Of a stretch of 64,000 nucleotides of DNA, positions 8,219 through 16,812 are shown piece after piece. Source of the DNA: Mesorhizobium sp. SARCC-RB16n (GTDB taxonomy: Bacteria; Pseudomonadota; Alphaproteobacteria; Rhizobiales; Rhizobiaceae); contig NZ_ML703287.1 of assembly GCF_008520305.1 (NCBI RefSeq), positions 62,001 through 126,000 of the forward strand, read 5' to 3'. The notes beneath the pieces are model-generated. The model was given only the letters and a program-made list of their open reading frames with translations. It searched no databases and had not been told where the DNA came from. The position numbers and the translations under genes are program-made. Numbering within the stretch: the first letter of the stretch is position 1; every line of letters starts with the position of its first letter.

Positions 8219-9571
8219 ATGACCGATACGACGTCCAATCCGCAGGCCGACATAGCGCGCGCCTCGGAGCTCGGCGCGGTCGCCCGGTTCCTGAAAGCGA
8301 CCGAGATCGACACCCGCATGCTCGGCATGATTGGCGCCCTGCTGCTGATCTGGGTCGCGCTGCATGTGATTTCGAGCCTGCGTCTTGGCGTCAATCCGCT
8401 CGATTTCGACAGCCGCACGTTTCTCACGCCGCGCAATCTGTGGAACCTGTCGGTGCAGACATCCGCCGTCGCCATCATGGCCTGCGGCATGGTGCTGGTC
8501 ATCGTCATGCGCAACATCGACCTGTCCGTCGGTTCCGCCGAGGGCCTGATCGGCATGGTCATGGGCTTTGCACAGGTGCATTTCCTGGTCCGGTTCGTGG
8601 GGCTTGAACTGGGCAACCCATGGATCTGGGTCCTGGCACTGGTCATTGGCCTGGCGCTCGGCCTTTTGATCGGCGCCTTCCAGGGCTTCGTCATCGCCTA
8701 TCTCGAAGTACCGGCCTTCATCGTCACGCTGGGCGGCCTGCTCGTCTGGCGCGGCGCCGCCTGGTGGGTCACGTCAGGCCAGACGGTGGCACCGCTCGAC
8801 GCCACCTTCCAGCTGATGGGCGGCGGACCGGCCGGATCAATCGGCGCAACCTGGAGCTGGGTCGTGGGCATCGTCGCCTGCCTGGCCGTCGTGTTTGCGC
8901 TGTTCAACGGGCGGGTGCAGCGCAAGCGCTTCCGCTTCCCGCTGCGGCCGATCTGGGCCGAGACGCTGCTCGGCGCCGTCACCTGCGCCGTCATCATTGG
9001 CGCGGTCTGGCTAGCCAACTCCTACCCGTGGCCGATCGGCATCGTGACCCGGTACGCGGCCGCCAACAACATCACCGTGCCCGAGGGCGGGCTGTTCATC
9101 GCCCACGGCATCGCCATACCAGTGCTGATGGCGGTCGCCGTCGGCCTGGTCATGACCTTCATCACCAACCGCACCCGTTTCGGCCGTTATGTCTTTGCCA
9201 TCGGCGGCAATCCGGAAGCGGCCAATCTCGCCGGCATCAACACGCGCTGGATCACCATGAAGGTGTTCATGATCATGGGCGTGCTGGCCACGATCGCAGC
9301 CGCCATTTCGTCGGCCCGGCAGAACTCCTCCACCAATGTGCTTGGAACATTGGACGAGCTGCTCGTCATCGCCGCGGCGGTCATCGGCGGCACGTCGCTT
9401 GCGGGCGGTTCGGGAACGATCATCGGCGCCATGCTCGGCGCGCTTTTGATGCAGTCGCTGCAGTCGGGCATGGTGCTGCTCGGCGTCGACTCGCCGCTGC
9501 AGAGCATCGTCGTCGGCGCCGTTCTGGTCATCGCCGTCTGGCTCGATACCGTCTATCGCAAGCGGGTTTAG
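8219..9571 (+). CDS. xylH: D-xylose-type ABC transporter permease
   Basis: This 450-residue inner-membrane protein has about ten hydrophobic segments and a large cytoplasmic loop near residues 225-245 ([16 protein letters not shown]). The signature [20 protein letters not shown] and the C-terminal [25 protein letters not shown] with [22 protein letters not shown] are typical of BPD_transp_2 sugar permeases. Its length is greater than RbsC and fits XylH. A strong ribosome site (GGGAGGAAATC) precedes the ATG. xylG starts 10 bases after the stop. Confidence 0.93.
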   Translation: MTDTTSNPQADIARASELGAVARFLKATEIDTRMLGMIGALLLIWVALHVISSLRLGVNPLDFDSRTFLTPRNLWNLSVQTSAVAIMACGMVLVIVMRNIDLSVGSAEGLIGMVMGFAQVHFLVRFVGLELGNPWIWVLALVIGLALGLLIGAFQGFVIAYLEVPAFIVTLGGLLVWRGAAWWVTSGQTVAPLDATFQLMGGGPAGSIGATWSWVVGIVACLAVVFALFNGRVQRKRFRFPLRPIWAETLLGAVTCAVIIGAVWLANSYPWPIGIVTRYAAANNITVPEGGLFIAHGIAIPVLMAVAVGLVMTFITNRTRFGRYVFAIGGNPEAANLAGINTRWITMKVFMIMGVLATIAAAISSARQNSSTNVLGTLDELLVIAAAVIGGTSLAGGSGTIIGAMLGALLMQSLQSGMVLLGVDSPLQSIVVGAVLVIAVWLDTVYRKRV

Positions 9572-9581
9572 GGATACGATC

Positions 9582-10394
9582 ATGGCTGACAAAACCGCTC
9601 CCGCAACTGGCCCCGTGGGCACGCCGCTGGTCGACATGCGCAACGTCTCGATCGCCTTCGGCGGCATCCGCGCGGTCGACGACGCATCGATCGATCTTTT
9701 CCCCGGCGAGGTCGTGGCGCTGCTCGGCCACAATGGCGCCGGCAAGTCGACGCTGATCAAGATCCTGTCCGGAGCCTACAAGCGCGATGCCGGCCAGATC
9801 TTCGTCAATGGCGAGGAGGCAGCGATCTCCAACCCGCGCGACGCCAAGAAATACGGCATCGAGACGATCTACCAGACGCTGGCGCTGGCCGACAATGTCG
9901 ATGCCGCCGCCAATCTGTTCCTCGGTCGCGAGCTGATGACCGCCTGGGGCACGCTCGACGACGTCGCCATGGAGGCCGAGGCGCGCAAAGTGATGGGGCG
10001 GCTCAATCCCCGCTTCCAGCGCTTCAAGGAGCCGGTGATCAAACTGTCGGGCGGACAGCGGCAGTCGGTGGCGATCGCGCGCGCCATCCTGTTCAACGCC
10101 CGTATCCTGATCATGGACGAGCCGACGGCGGCACTCGGCCCCCAGGAAACGGCTCAGGTCGGCGAACTGGTCAGGCAGCTCAAGTCCGACGGCATCGGCA
10201 TCTTCCTGATCAGCCACGACATCCACGACGTGTTCGAGCTTGCCGACCGGGTCTGCGTAATGAAGAACGGCCAGGTCGTCGGCACGGCACGCACGACGGA
10301 TGTCACCCAAGACGAGGTGCTGGGCATGATCATCCTGGGCAAATGTCCTCCAGGTGCGATACCGGGGCCGGGTGCGCTGAAGATCGCCGCCTGA
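9582..10394 (+). CDS. xylG: D-xylose-type ABC transporter ATP-binding protein (single ABC domain)
   Basis: This 270-residue ATPase has Walker A (GHNGAGKST), signature ([14 protein letters not shown]), Walker B ([11 protein letters not shown]) and H-loop ([14 protein letters not shown]). Enterobacterial XylG and RbsA are ~500-residue proteins with two fused ABC domains; this one has a single domain, a form also seen in alphaproteobacterial sugar importers, and presumably works as a homodimer. It completes the xylFHG operon. No terminator with a T-run is clear after it. Confidence 0.9.
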   Translation: MADKTAPATGPVGTPLVDMRNVSIAFGGIRAVDDASIDLFPGEVVALLGHNGAGKSTLIKILSGAYKRDAGQIFVNGEEAAISNPRDAKKYGIETIYQTLALADNVDAAANLFLGRELMTAWGTLDDVAMEAEARKVMGRLNPRFQRFKEPVIKLSGGQRQSVAIARAILFNARILIMDEPTAALGPQETAQVGELVRQLKSDGIGIFLISHDIHDVFELADRVCVMKNGQVVGTARTTDVTQDEVLGMIILGKCPPGAIPGPGALKIAA

Positions 10395-10532
10395 GGCCGG
10401 CCAGGCTACCGGGGCACGCCCCGTTGCCGTTCACATGATATGCCAGTGATCACGATGGCTTGGCCTGACCATTGTGTTGGTCCGGCGACTTGCCCATAAA
10501 GGTCCTGTTTTGCTCATGGACCGCATCATCCG

Positions 10533-12173
10533 TTGAAGAAGCTTTTTCCAATCGTCGCGTTCATTGCCGTTGCATTGATCAGCATGACCATGGCGGGATT
10601 CGCTTATTTCGCGACCCAGGAAGCCGCCCGCATCAAGTTCGAAGGGGCGGCCGATGACGCCCTCAACCGGATCGAGAGCCGCATCGACCTGCATCTGTCA
10701 CTGCTGCGCTCGACGCAGGCCCTGTTCGACGCGCGCAACGGCGATATTTCCCAGAACGAGTTCAAGGCCTTCTTCAAGGCGCTGGATGTCGATAGCAATT
10801 TCGCCGGCCTGCGCGGCATCGGCTTCCTGCGACTCGTCAAGACGGGCGACGAAGCTGCGGTCGAGCGCGACATCCTCCACGATTTCGGCGCCAGTCATCC
10901 GGTCTATCCGGACACGACCCAGCCCTGGCGCACGCCGATAGCGCTTTTTGAGCCGCTGGATCCGTCCAACCAGGCAAGCATCGGCTACGACATGTTCAGC
11001 GAGCCGGTGCGGCGCGCGGCAATCGAAAAGGCGATGGCCGACGACCAGCAGCATGCAAGCGGGCTGGTGCAGCTCGGCCAGGGCACGGGCGCCGCGCAGA
11101 CCTTCACCGGCTTCCTGGTCTTCGTGCGGCTCAATGTCGAAACGGCGCCGGAGGTCATCAACGCGTCGCGATCCTCGACCGCCGGCTTTCTCTATGCGGC
11201 CTTCCGAGCCCGGGACCTGTTCCAGATCGCGCTCAGCCGTGCGCCGCTGCTGCCGGTCAACACAGAGATCTATGACGGAGCGGTGAACAGCGACAATCTG
11301 CTGTTCCGCTCGGAGACGCCACCGGCTTCATCCTTGGGAAACCCTCTGCTGGTCACCCGCAAGATGACCGTGGCGGGGCGCCCTTGGACCGTGCTGTTCA
11401 GGCCGACGAGTGCCTTCTCTCAGCCGTCTTCGCGCGCCATCCCCGTGATGCTGGGGCTGTTCGGCCTGCTCCTGGCCGGCACCATCGCGTTGGTGGCGCG
11501 TTATCAGGAGCGGGCCTATGACGCGGTGTCGGCCTTGCACGAGACAACGGAAAAGAGCCTGCTCGAGAAGGACCTGATGCTGCAGGAGATGAAGCATCGC
11601 ATCAAGAATTCGATCACCAGGGTGCTGGCGATCGCGCGGCAGACGGCATCACGGGCAACCGACGTTCATGAGTTCTCCGCTTCCTTCTCGGCCAGGCTGC
11701 AGGCGATGGCCGCTTCGCAGGACATGTTGACGCGCTCACGCTGGCAGAAAGCCGATCTTGCCGATCTGTTGCGCATCGAACTCGGCCAGGTGTTCGGCAA
11801 GGAGCTGCCGGAGGGGCTGCTGTCAGGCCCGGAGGTGCTGCTTGACGAAACCACGACGCAGGCGCTTGGCCTGACCTTTCATGAACTCGCCACCAATGCG
11901 CTGAAATATGGTGAAGCCGGCAATTCCGCCAATTCGCTGAGGAGTGACTGGGCGCTCAAGGTGGACTGGTCGCTGGAAGGGCGCGGGCGGGAGAGGACGT
12001 TGACGCTGAACTGGCGGGAGGCCGGAAAGAAGAAAGTCGAGGCGCCGGCCGAGACCGGATTCGGCACCAAGCTGATCGACCTCAACGTCACGCGCGAATT
12101 GCGCGGCACGATCAAGCGCGATTTCCAGGCTGACGGCCTGAAGGTGGAAATCAAGATACCGTTGACTGCTTGA
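10533..12173 (+). CDS. CHASE-domain HWE/HisKA_2 sensor histidine kinase
   Basis: This 546-residue membrane kinase has an N-terminal membrane span (residues ~5-28), a periplasmic CHASE-type ligand-binding domain (~70-270, with LRGIGFLRLV and IGYDMFSEPVRRAAIEKAM), a second span (~305-325), a HisKA_2/HWE dimerisation helix (MLQEMKHRIKNSITRVLAIARQ, phospho-His in MKHRIKN) and an ATPase domain (TFHELATNALKYG, then GFGTKLID). I start at a TTG at 10533; no in-frame ATG gives the N-terminal span. Kinases of this class often feed PhyR, whose gene is 3 kb away. The ligand is unknown. The upstream gap 10395-10532 shows no gene. Confidence 0.87.
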   Translation: MKKLFPIVAFIAVALISMTMAGFAYFATQEAARIKFEGAADDALNRIESRIDLHLSLLRSTQALFDARNGDISQNEFKAFFKALDVDSNFAGLRGIGFLRLVKTGDEAAVERDILHDFGASHPVYPDTTQPWRTPIALFEPLDPSNQASIGYDMFSEPVRRAAIEKAMADDQQHASGLVQLGQGTGAAQTFTGFLVFVRLNVETAPEVINASRSSTAGFLYAAFRARDLFQIALSRAPLLPVNTEIYDGAVNSDNLLFRSETPPASSLGNPLLVTRKMTVAGRPWTVLFRPTSAFSQPSSRAIPVMLGLFGLLLAGTIALVARYQERAYDAVSALHETTEKSLLEKDLMLQEMKHRIKNSITRVLAIARQTASRATDVHEFSASFSARLQAMAASQDMLTRSRWQKADLADLLRIELGQVFGKELPEGLLSGPEVLLDETTTQALGLTFHELATNALKYGEAGNSANSLRSDWALKVDWSLEGRGRERTLTLNWREAGKKKVEAPAETGFGTKLIDLNVTRELRGTIKRDFQADGLKVEIKIPLTA

Positions 12174-12245
12174 AGGACAGGAAGCCGTTCTGAGACGACG
12201 CCAAGCATGGCGGCAGGCGAACCGGCGACCTGAACTCTAAAGCAA

Positions 12246-12279
12246 GGGGAAGCGGAGCCGGTTGCGGTCCCGCTTCCCC
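12246..12279. terminator. Stem-loop between convergent genes
   Basis: GGGGAAGCGG (12246-12255) and CCGCTTCCCC (12270-12279) form a perfect 10-base stem between the stop codons of the kinase (plus) and the lipoprotein (minus). There is no clear T-run on either strand, so termination is likely but not certain. Confidence 0.45.
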
Positions 12280-12291
12280 CAGATTATCGGA

Positions 12292-12537
12292 TCAGTTGCA
12301 GCGGGCCCAGTGGATCGTACCGTCAGCGTGGCGATACTTGCAGCGGCCAGTTTGCACGTTACGGTACAACAAACCAGACCCGGCGCCCACAGCCGCGCCG
12401 ATCAGCGCACCCTTGCCGCCGCCGACCAGGCCGCCGACACCCGCGCCGATCAAACCGCCGCCGACGACGTCCTGCTCGGTCGTGGTGCAGCCGCTGACAG
12501 CAACCACCGCAACCATGGCAATAAGTATTTTCCGCAT
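12292..12537 (-). CDS. Small glycine-zipper lipoprotein
   Basis: This 81-residue protein starts with a lipoprotein signal peptide and lipobox (MRKILIAMVAVVAVSGC), so it should be anchored to the outer membrane. The middle is a glycine zipper (GGGLIGAGVGGLVGGGKGALIGAAVGAGSG cut into GxxxG repeats), as in the 17 kDa antigen/YMGG families, and the tail has a Cys pair (GRCKYRHADG...ARCN). GAGGAGCGACTCT precedes the ATG. The role is unknown beyond envelope structure. No EcfG-type promoter is visible in front of this gene, unlike its neighbours. Confidence 0.82.
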   Translation of the reverse strand: MRKILIAMVAVVAVSGCTTTEQDVVGGGLIGAGVGGLVGGGKGALIGAAVGAGSGLLYRNVQTGRCKYRHADGTIHWARCN

Positions 12538-12619
12538 AGAGTCGCTCCTCACTTGTGTCCACACTTTAGTAAGCTCCAACCGCCATTTAGCACGAAACGA
12601 CGGCCTTTGCTGCTCCAAT

Positions 12620-12946
12620 TTATTGTTGGCTAAGGGGGTCTTTTTCTGGGCGGATCGTGTTCGATGCCATGACGAGGTTGGAAATCGCCAACGAAGCGTC
12701 AAGGCTACCGTCTGGCCGCACCTTCCAGACAATTTGATCGTAGTCGTCCTCCAACGCAGGATCGACCGCGAGGCATTTGGCTACGACATGCTGCGCTTGG
12801 CCCTGCACATCGCCCATCGCGAAGGGGCGCTCAGCGGTGCATTCATCAGCAGTCTCAAAAACACTGACGGGCACGTGCAATTCCCGACATTCGGCCATCG
12901 TGTTCGAGCAGCCGATCACCAGCAACAACGCGGCTATGTGTTCCAT
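12620..12946 (-). CDS. Small secreted protein of unknown function
   Basis: This 108-residue protein begins with a signal-like hydrophobic segment (MEHIAALLLVIGCSNTMAEC) and has Cys at about residues 13, 20, 36 and 59. I do not recognise a family. Support for it being a real gene comes from context: a perfect EcfG-type promoter (GGAAC-N17-CGTT) ends 23 bases upstream of its start, and it lies in a run of minus-strand GSR genes. It may be a lipoprotein (IGC) or an exported protein. Confidence 0.6.
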   Translation of the reverse strand: MEHIAALLLVIGCSNTMAECRELHVPVSVFETADECTAERPFAMGDVQGQAQHVVAKCLAVDPALEDDYDQIVWKVRPDGSLDASLAISNLVMASNTIRPEKDPLSQQ

Positions 12947-12969
12947 GACAGGTGTCCTCTGGCCGCAAT

Positions 12970-12995
12970 AACGGACCAGATCGTCGAAAAGTTCC
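12970..12995 (-). promoter_or_regulatory. EcfG (general stress sigma) promoter for the 12620-12946 gene
   Basis: On the minus strand GGAAC (12995-12991) and CGTT (12973-12970) are separated by 17 bases, matching the -35/-10 consensus of alphaproteobacterial EcfG sigma factors. The predicted leader is about 20 bases. Confidence 0.7.
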
Positions 12996-13121
12996 TGTCA
13001 TCCCAACGAGATTACGCGAATAGCTCGGAGAAAGCGCGGCTCCTCACGGTCGGAGGCGAGGCGGCGTTGACCGACCGGCGACTTCAACAGACACGCACTG
13101 TTGAGGAGAGCAGGACCTAAG

Positions 13122-13298
13122 TCAGGTCAGCTGCCAGAGAAGCGCGAGCAACATTATCGCGGCCAAGGCAAGAACGATCCCCTTCATCAAGCGCTTACCT
13201 GCTTCCGGGGGCGTTTTTACGAAGGATTCGGATTCCAGAAATTCGCCCATCGAGATACGGGCGGCTTGCTCCAATCTGTTCATGTCGGCGATCGTCAA
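13122..13298 (-). CDS. Small tail-anchored membrane protein, unknown function
   Basis: This 58-residue protein, easily missed because of its length, has a ~35-residue soluble N-terminal part (MNRLEQAARISMGEFLESES is the start of the ATG form) and one C-terminal membrane span (MKGIVLALAAIMLLALLW) with almost nothing after it, so it should be tail-anchored in the inner membrane. I prefer the TTG at 13298 because GGGAGGA lies six bases before it; the ATG at 13283 gives 53 residues but has no ribosome site. It lies between two GSR-controlled genes. I recognise no family. Confidence 0.6.
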   Translation of the reverse strand: MTIADMNRLEQAARISMGEFLESESFVKTPPEAGKRLMKGIVLALAAIMLLALLWQLT

Positions 13299-13431
13299 GA
13301 CATTCCTCCCGTACCGCGCTGCAAGCCCGCCAACAATGTTCCAAGTCGGGGCAGGTTCCGGCGGTATCTGGGAAAAACAGCATCCGCCCTTATGGTGAAC
13401 AGCCGGTTAAGTATCGCTGCTTGCCTGGCTG

Positions 13432-14466
13432 TCACTGCGTCTCGAAATTGCTCTGCGGAACGACAAGGCGGTATTTAAGGTGGCCGTCGCCGATATCGAG
13501 GTTCGCGGTTCCGTTCAGAGACGCAGGCACCACCCGCTCCAACGCGACGCTGCCGAATCGCTTCTGACCGCTCCCGTCGTCGTTGGTCCCTATCGTTTCG
13601 GTCCACGTCAAAGACAGGGCGACCTCCCCCGTGGCGGCGGCGTTGAGGTCGGCGGTGACCTCGACGAAACCGTCCGGTCGGGACAGGGCGCCGTAGCTGA
13701 CGGAGTTGACGGCGAGTTCGTGCATCGCCAGGCCAATATGCAGCGCGGCGTTGGGATTGAGGTAGGGATTGGCGCCACGGAAACGAAGGCTGTGCGACGG
13801 GTTCGCCCCGTAGCGGCCGAGTTGGCTGGCCACGAGGTCATGAAGGGCCGCCCCTCGCCAGTTGGAGGATGTCACCAGATCCTGGGAGGAGGCCAGCGAC
13901 TGCAGCCGGCCGCGGAAGCGCATCAGGAAGTCGCCGATGCTGTTTGAATAGCGACCGGTCTGGGTCGCGATGCTCTGGATGATGGCCAGCAGGTTCTTCG
14001 AGCGGTGGCTGACTTCGCGCAGCAGTGTCGTCAATGTCTGTTCGCGCCGCTTCTGCTCGGTCGTCTCGACCATGGTGGTGACGACGCCTTGCACATTGCC
14101 GTCGTCGCTTCGGTCGGCATCGACCCAGATCTGAAACCAGCGAACGCCATTCTCGACCGGAACACTGATTTCAAGACGCTGAGCATCGCCGGTCGCAACC
14201 ACATCGCGCTTGGCGGCGTTGATGCGGTCGGCCTGCGCCATCGGCAGGATATCTTTCCCGTCGGTATCATCGGAGACCCAGGGCGCGCGCATGTTGCGAG
14301 CCCATACGGTCTTCATCTCGCGATCCTGATAAAGGACGGAAATGCCGGCATTGTGCAGTGCGTGGAGAAGAGCGCGCCCAAGCTGCATGCCGCTTTCTGC
14401 GGGATGCATGGCGATGACTTCATCGGTCCGCGCGCCTTCCGTTCTATCTGGAGTCCTGGAGCGCAT
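13432..14466 (-). CDS. PAS/HWE (HisKA_2) sensor histidine kinase, candidate PhyR kinase
   Basis: This 344-residue soluble kinase has a PAS-like sensor (residues ~30-140, ending VVTTMVETTEQKRREQ), a HisKA_2 helix with phospho-His (LLREVSHRSKNLLAIIQSIA, ~150-170), and an HWE-type ATPase domain (GLAMHELAVNSVSYGALS, ~240-260). It has no membrane span. The start at 14466 lies about 23 bases after the predicted start point of an EcfG promoter, supporting it. Kinases of this family are the known activators of PhyR in other Alphaproteobacteria, and phyR is 0.5 kb away, so it probably acts in the same circuit with positive feedback. That link is inference. Confidence 0.88.
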   Translation of the reverse strand: MRSRTPDRTEGARTDEVIAMHPAESGMQLGRALLHALHNAGISVLYQDREMKTVWARNMRAPWVSDDTDGKDILPMAQADRINAAKRDVVATGDAQRLEISVPVENGVRWFQIWVDADRSDDGNVQGVVTTMVETTEQKRREQTLTTLLREVSHRSKNLLAIIQSIATQTGRYSNSIGDFLMRFRGRLQSLASSQDLVTSSNWRGAALHDLVASQLGRYGANPSHSLRFRGANPYLNPNAALHIGLAMHELAVNSVSYGALSRPDGFVEVTADLNAAATGEVALSLTWTETIGTNDDGSGQKRFGSVALERVVPASLNGTANLDIGDGHLKYRLVVPQSNFETQ

Positions 14467-14495
14467 CGGTCAATCTGTCCACCCAACTCAGGCTG

Positions 14496-14520
14496 AACGG
14501 CTCACTGCCGAATGGGTTCC
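14496..14520 (-). promoter_or_regulatory. EcfG promoter for the PAS/HWE kinase gene
   Basis: On the minus strand GGAAC (14520-14516) is followed after 16 bases by CGTT (14499-14496). The start codon of the kinase is 30 bases downstream. Confidence 0.75.
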
Positions 14521-14628
14521 CTCTAAAGCGGTCCGCCGGACGGTGTCCATTGAAGGACGCCGCCCGGCGGTGGCTGGAAACCGTTTGAGGGGTGCGGCTT
14601 CCAGTGTTCGCCTGATAAGCCGCCAGGC

Positions 14629-14793
14629 TCACGCCCGCCTGAACAGGCCGGCCAGAAGCGAAATGACCAGGAAAGCGAGGAAGATGAAGAACAATATCTG
14701 TGCGATACCGGCGGATGTGCCGGCGATGCCGCCGAAACCAAGCGCGCCGGCAATAATCGCCACGACGAGAAATACGAGCGCCCAGTAAAGCAT
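14629..14793 (-). CDS. DUF1328-family small membrane protein
   Basis: This 54-residue protein reads [20 protein letters not shown] at the start and has two hydrophobic segments with small residues ([12 protein letters not shown]) between them, ending LLAGLFRR. That is the standard form of the DUF1328/YtjA family of inner-membrane proteins, often stress-induced. A strong AAGGAG site lies at the right distance before the ATG. An EcfG promoter ends 29 bases upstream, so it should be a GSR gene. Function is unknown. Confidence 0.88.
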   Translation of the reverse strand: MLYWALVFLVVAIIAGALGFGGIAGTSAGIAQILFFIFLAFLVISLLAGLFRRA

Positions 14794-14822
14794 GGTTCAT
14801 CTCCTTCGAATGACGCGATAAA

Positions 14823-14847
14823 AACGTGGGTAGATGCGGTTTGTTCC
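14823..14847 (-). promoter_or_regulatory. EcfG promoter for the DUF1328 gene
   Basis: On the minus strand GGAAC (14847-14843) and CGTT (14826-14823) are 16 bases apart and the -10 continues as CGTTTT. The predicted leader is about 20 bases. Confidence 0.78.
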
Positions 14848-14999
14848 CACCATTCGCCGAAAAAGACGGTGCTTGCAAATCGTTCCGGGCGGCGTGGGGC
14901 TGGAAATTCGCCGGTGGCCGATCCGGCTTGTCAAAAAGGCCGCCGGATGCGTCGCATCCGGCGGCCTGATGGCCTTGTCCGGCTTCCGGAGACCGCGAT

Positions 15000-15794
15000 C
15001 TATGCGGCAGCCTTGGCCTGCCGATCGAAGAACAGCGCCTGGCTGATCAGCGCCTTCACCATGTCGGGATTGAACGGCTTGGTCACCAGGAAGGCGGGTT
15101 CGGGCCGCTCTCCGGTCAGGAGACGCTCGGGAAAGGCGGTGATAAATATGACCGGCACCGATGTCGACGAGAGGATTTCGTTCACCGCCTCGATGCCGGA
15201 GCTGCCGTCGGCGAGCTGGATGTCGGCCAGCACCATCCTCGGTCGGGTCTTGCCGAACATAGTCACCGCTTCGGCATGGGTGCGCGCCGTTCCCACGACC
15301 CGATGACCGAGGCTCTCGACCATCTCCTCTATGTCCATGGCGATCAGCGGTTCATCCTCGATGATCAGCACGTCGGTCGCCACCTGACGGGAAATCTCGT
15401 TGCTTGCCTGGGCGAGCAGCTCAGAGAACTGCTGGTCGCCGACATCGAGGATTTCGGCCGCCTCGTCCTCGCTGAAACCTTCGACGGCAACCAGCAGGAA
15501 GGCCTGGCGGGGAAGCGGGGCGATCGCATTGAGATTTGCTGCAGCGCGCTGCTCCCAAGCCGACTGTGTCTGCTCTTGCGGAACGCGGATGGCAACGGAG
15601 GTGAAGAGCTTGGCGAAAACCTTGTACAAGGCGATCCGGTCACTCGACGCCTCCGGGAAGATGTCGACATCGGCAATGATCGCCTCAAGCATTGCGGCGA
15701 CCAGCGCGTCGCCGCTCTCCTGCGATCCCGAGACGGCACGCGAGAAGCGCCGCAGGAACGGCAGATGCGGAGCGATGGTGGCGGACAAGCTCAT
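15000..15794 (-). CDS. phyR: General stress response regulator PhyR
   Basis: This 264-residue protein has an N-terminal sigma-factor-like domain (~1-135, ECF sigma2/sigma4 mimic, with LPRQAFLLVAVEGFSEDEAAEIL) fused to a C-terminal receiver (acidic residues IIEDEPLIAMD, phospho-Asp in MVLADIQLADG near residue 191, Lys in FLVTKPF). When phosphorylated it sequesters the anti-sigma factor NepR and frees EcfG. I chose the ATG at 15794, which matches the family start; the open frame further upstream runs across the promoter. It is divergent from nepR-ecfG, and both sides have EcfG-type promoters. Confidence 0.97.
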   Translation of the reverse strand: MSLSATIAPHLPFLRRFSRAVSGSQESGDALVAAMLEAIIADVDIFPEASSDRIALYKVFAKLFTSVAIRVPQEQTQSAWEQRAAANLNAIAPLPRQAFLLVAVEGFSEDEAAEILDVGDQQFSELLAQASNEISRQVATDVLIIEDEPLIAMDIEEMVESLGHRVVGTARTHAEAVTMFGKTRPRMVLADIQLADGSSGIEAVNEILSSTSVPVIFITAFPERLLTGERPEPAFLVTKPFNPDMVKALISQALFFDRQAKAAA

Positions 15795-15865
15795 AATGGA
15801 CGTCTCCCTCAGATGACGCGGTTGGACGGATTGCAGGCCATGCTGATCGCAAGCCCCGTGAGAAC

Positions 15866-15890
15866 AACGCCGCTTTTCCGAAAAAGTTCC
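15866..15890 (-). promoter_or_regulatory. EcfG promoter for phyR
   Basis: On the minus strand GGAAC (15890-15886) and CGTT (15869-15866) are separated by 16 bases. Its -35 box is back to back with that of the nepR promoter: GTTCC-N8-GGAAC at 15886-15903. The phyR start codon is 72 bases beyond the -10. Confidence 0.82.
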
Positions 15891-15898
15891 GCCGATAT

Positions 15899-15923
15899 GG
15901 AACGAATCGGGCGCAGTGGCGTT
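15899..15923 (+). promoter_or_regulatory. EcfG promoter for nepR-ecfG
   Basis: GGAAC (15899-15903) is followed after 16 bases by CGTTTT (15920-15925). The nepR start is ~88 bases downstream. Autoregulation of nepR-ecfG by EcfG is the known circuit in related bacteria. Confidence 0.82.
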
Positions 15924-16010
15924 TTGAACGTCGGGATGGGCAACCAGACGAGGGTGTCGCTTGCCTTGTGTTGCGTTGAGCGGCTTGAGTTCTGGGAATA
16001 TAAGGGCGAA

Positions 16011-16214
16011 ATGAAGGATATGACAAAAGATATTCTGGCTGGCGCCGCGGGCGGGCGCCGGAACGGCGTCGGCGACCCTCTGGGGCCGAACTCCGAAATC
16101 GGACGCAAACTCAAACAATATTATGACGAGCTGGTCTCCGACAATGTGCCGGATCGCTTCGCCCAGTTGCTCAGCCAACTGGAAAAGGCCGAACCCGCGC
16201 AGAAGAAGGACTGA
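16011..16214 (+). CDS. nepR: Anti-sigma factor NepR
   Basis: This 67-residue cytoplasmic protein holds EcfG inactive and is in turn bound by phosphorylated PhyR. The family core is unmistakable (GPNSEIGRKLKQYYDELVSD, followed by NVPDRFAQLLSQLE, residues ~26-58). I chose the ATG at 16011, preceded by AAGGGCG; a second in-frame ATG at 16020 is possible. ecfG starts three bases after the stop, so the two are translated together and kept in balance. Confidence 0.95.
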   Translation: MKDMTKDILAGAAGGRRNGVGDPLGPNSEIGRKLKQYYDELVSDNVPDRFAQLLSQLEKAEPAQKKD

Positions 16215-16217
16215 GGC

Positions 16218-16769
16218 ATGGCAGCGGTCTCCCAAGGCTTCAAGACCGATCTGCTTGGGGCAATCCCGAGCTTGCGGGCTTTTGCCGTGTCGCTGACGCA
16301 GAATGCGGACAAGGCCGACGACCTCGTTCAGGAAACGCTGGTCAAGGCCTGGGACAAGCATGAGAGCTTTCAGCCCGGCACCAATCTCAAGGCATGGCTT
16401 TTCACGATCCTGCGCAACGAGTTCTATTCGCAGATGCGCAAACGCGGCCGCGAGGTGCAGGACAGCGACGGCATCATGACGGCCCGGCTTGCGGTGCATC
16501 CGGCCCAGCACGGCCAGCTCGACCTCAAGGATTTTCGCGGCGCTCTTGAGCAGCTGCCGGAGGACCAGCGCGAAGCCATCATCCTGATCGGGGCATCGGG
16601 CTTCTCCTATGAGGAGGCCGCCGAAATCTGCGGTTGCGCGGTCGGAACGATCAAGAGCCGCGTCAGCAGGGCCCGCACACGCCTGCAGGAAATCCTGAAA
16701 ATCTCAGGCGAAGACGAGTATGGTCCCGATGCCATTTCGGCCCAGGTCACGGGGACGGCGGCACATTGA
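16218..16769 (+). CDS. ecfG: General stress ECF sigma factor EcfG
   Basis: This 183-residue sigma factor has region 2 (SLTQNADKADDLVQETLVKAW, then AWLFTILRNEFYSQMRKRGR, ~25-80) and region 4 (LEQLPEDQREAIILIGASG, then SYEEAAEICGCAVGTIKSRVSRAR, ~110-160), the ECF15/EcfG pattern. It directs polymerase to GGAAC-N16/17-CGTT promoters, nine of which are visible in this part of the window. It is coupled to nepR and divergent from phyR, the classical GSR arrangement. Confidence 0.96.
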   Translation: MAAVSQGFKTDLLGAIPSLRAFAVSLTQNADKADDLVQETLVKAWDKHESFQPGTNLKAWLFTILRNEFYSQMRKRGREVQDSDGIMTARLAVHPAQHGQLDLKDFRGALEQLPEDQREAIILIGASGFSYEEAAEICGCAVGTIKSRVSRARTRLQEILKISGEDEYGPDAISAQVTGTAAH

Positions 16770-16812
16770 AATGCGGGCCGGATAACGCAATTCGAATGTA
16801 GTCGCGCCGGCA

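Noticed and set aside
13299-13400. EcfG promoter for the 58-residue protein gene, suggested by two GGAAC boxes on the minus strand.
   Set aside because: Neither box has CGTT at 16 or 17 bases, so the match is incomplete.
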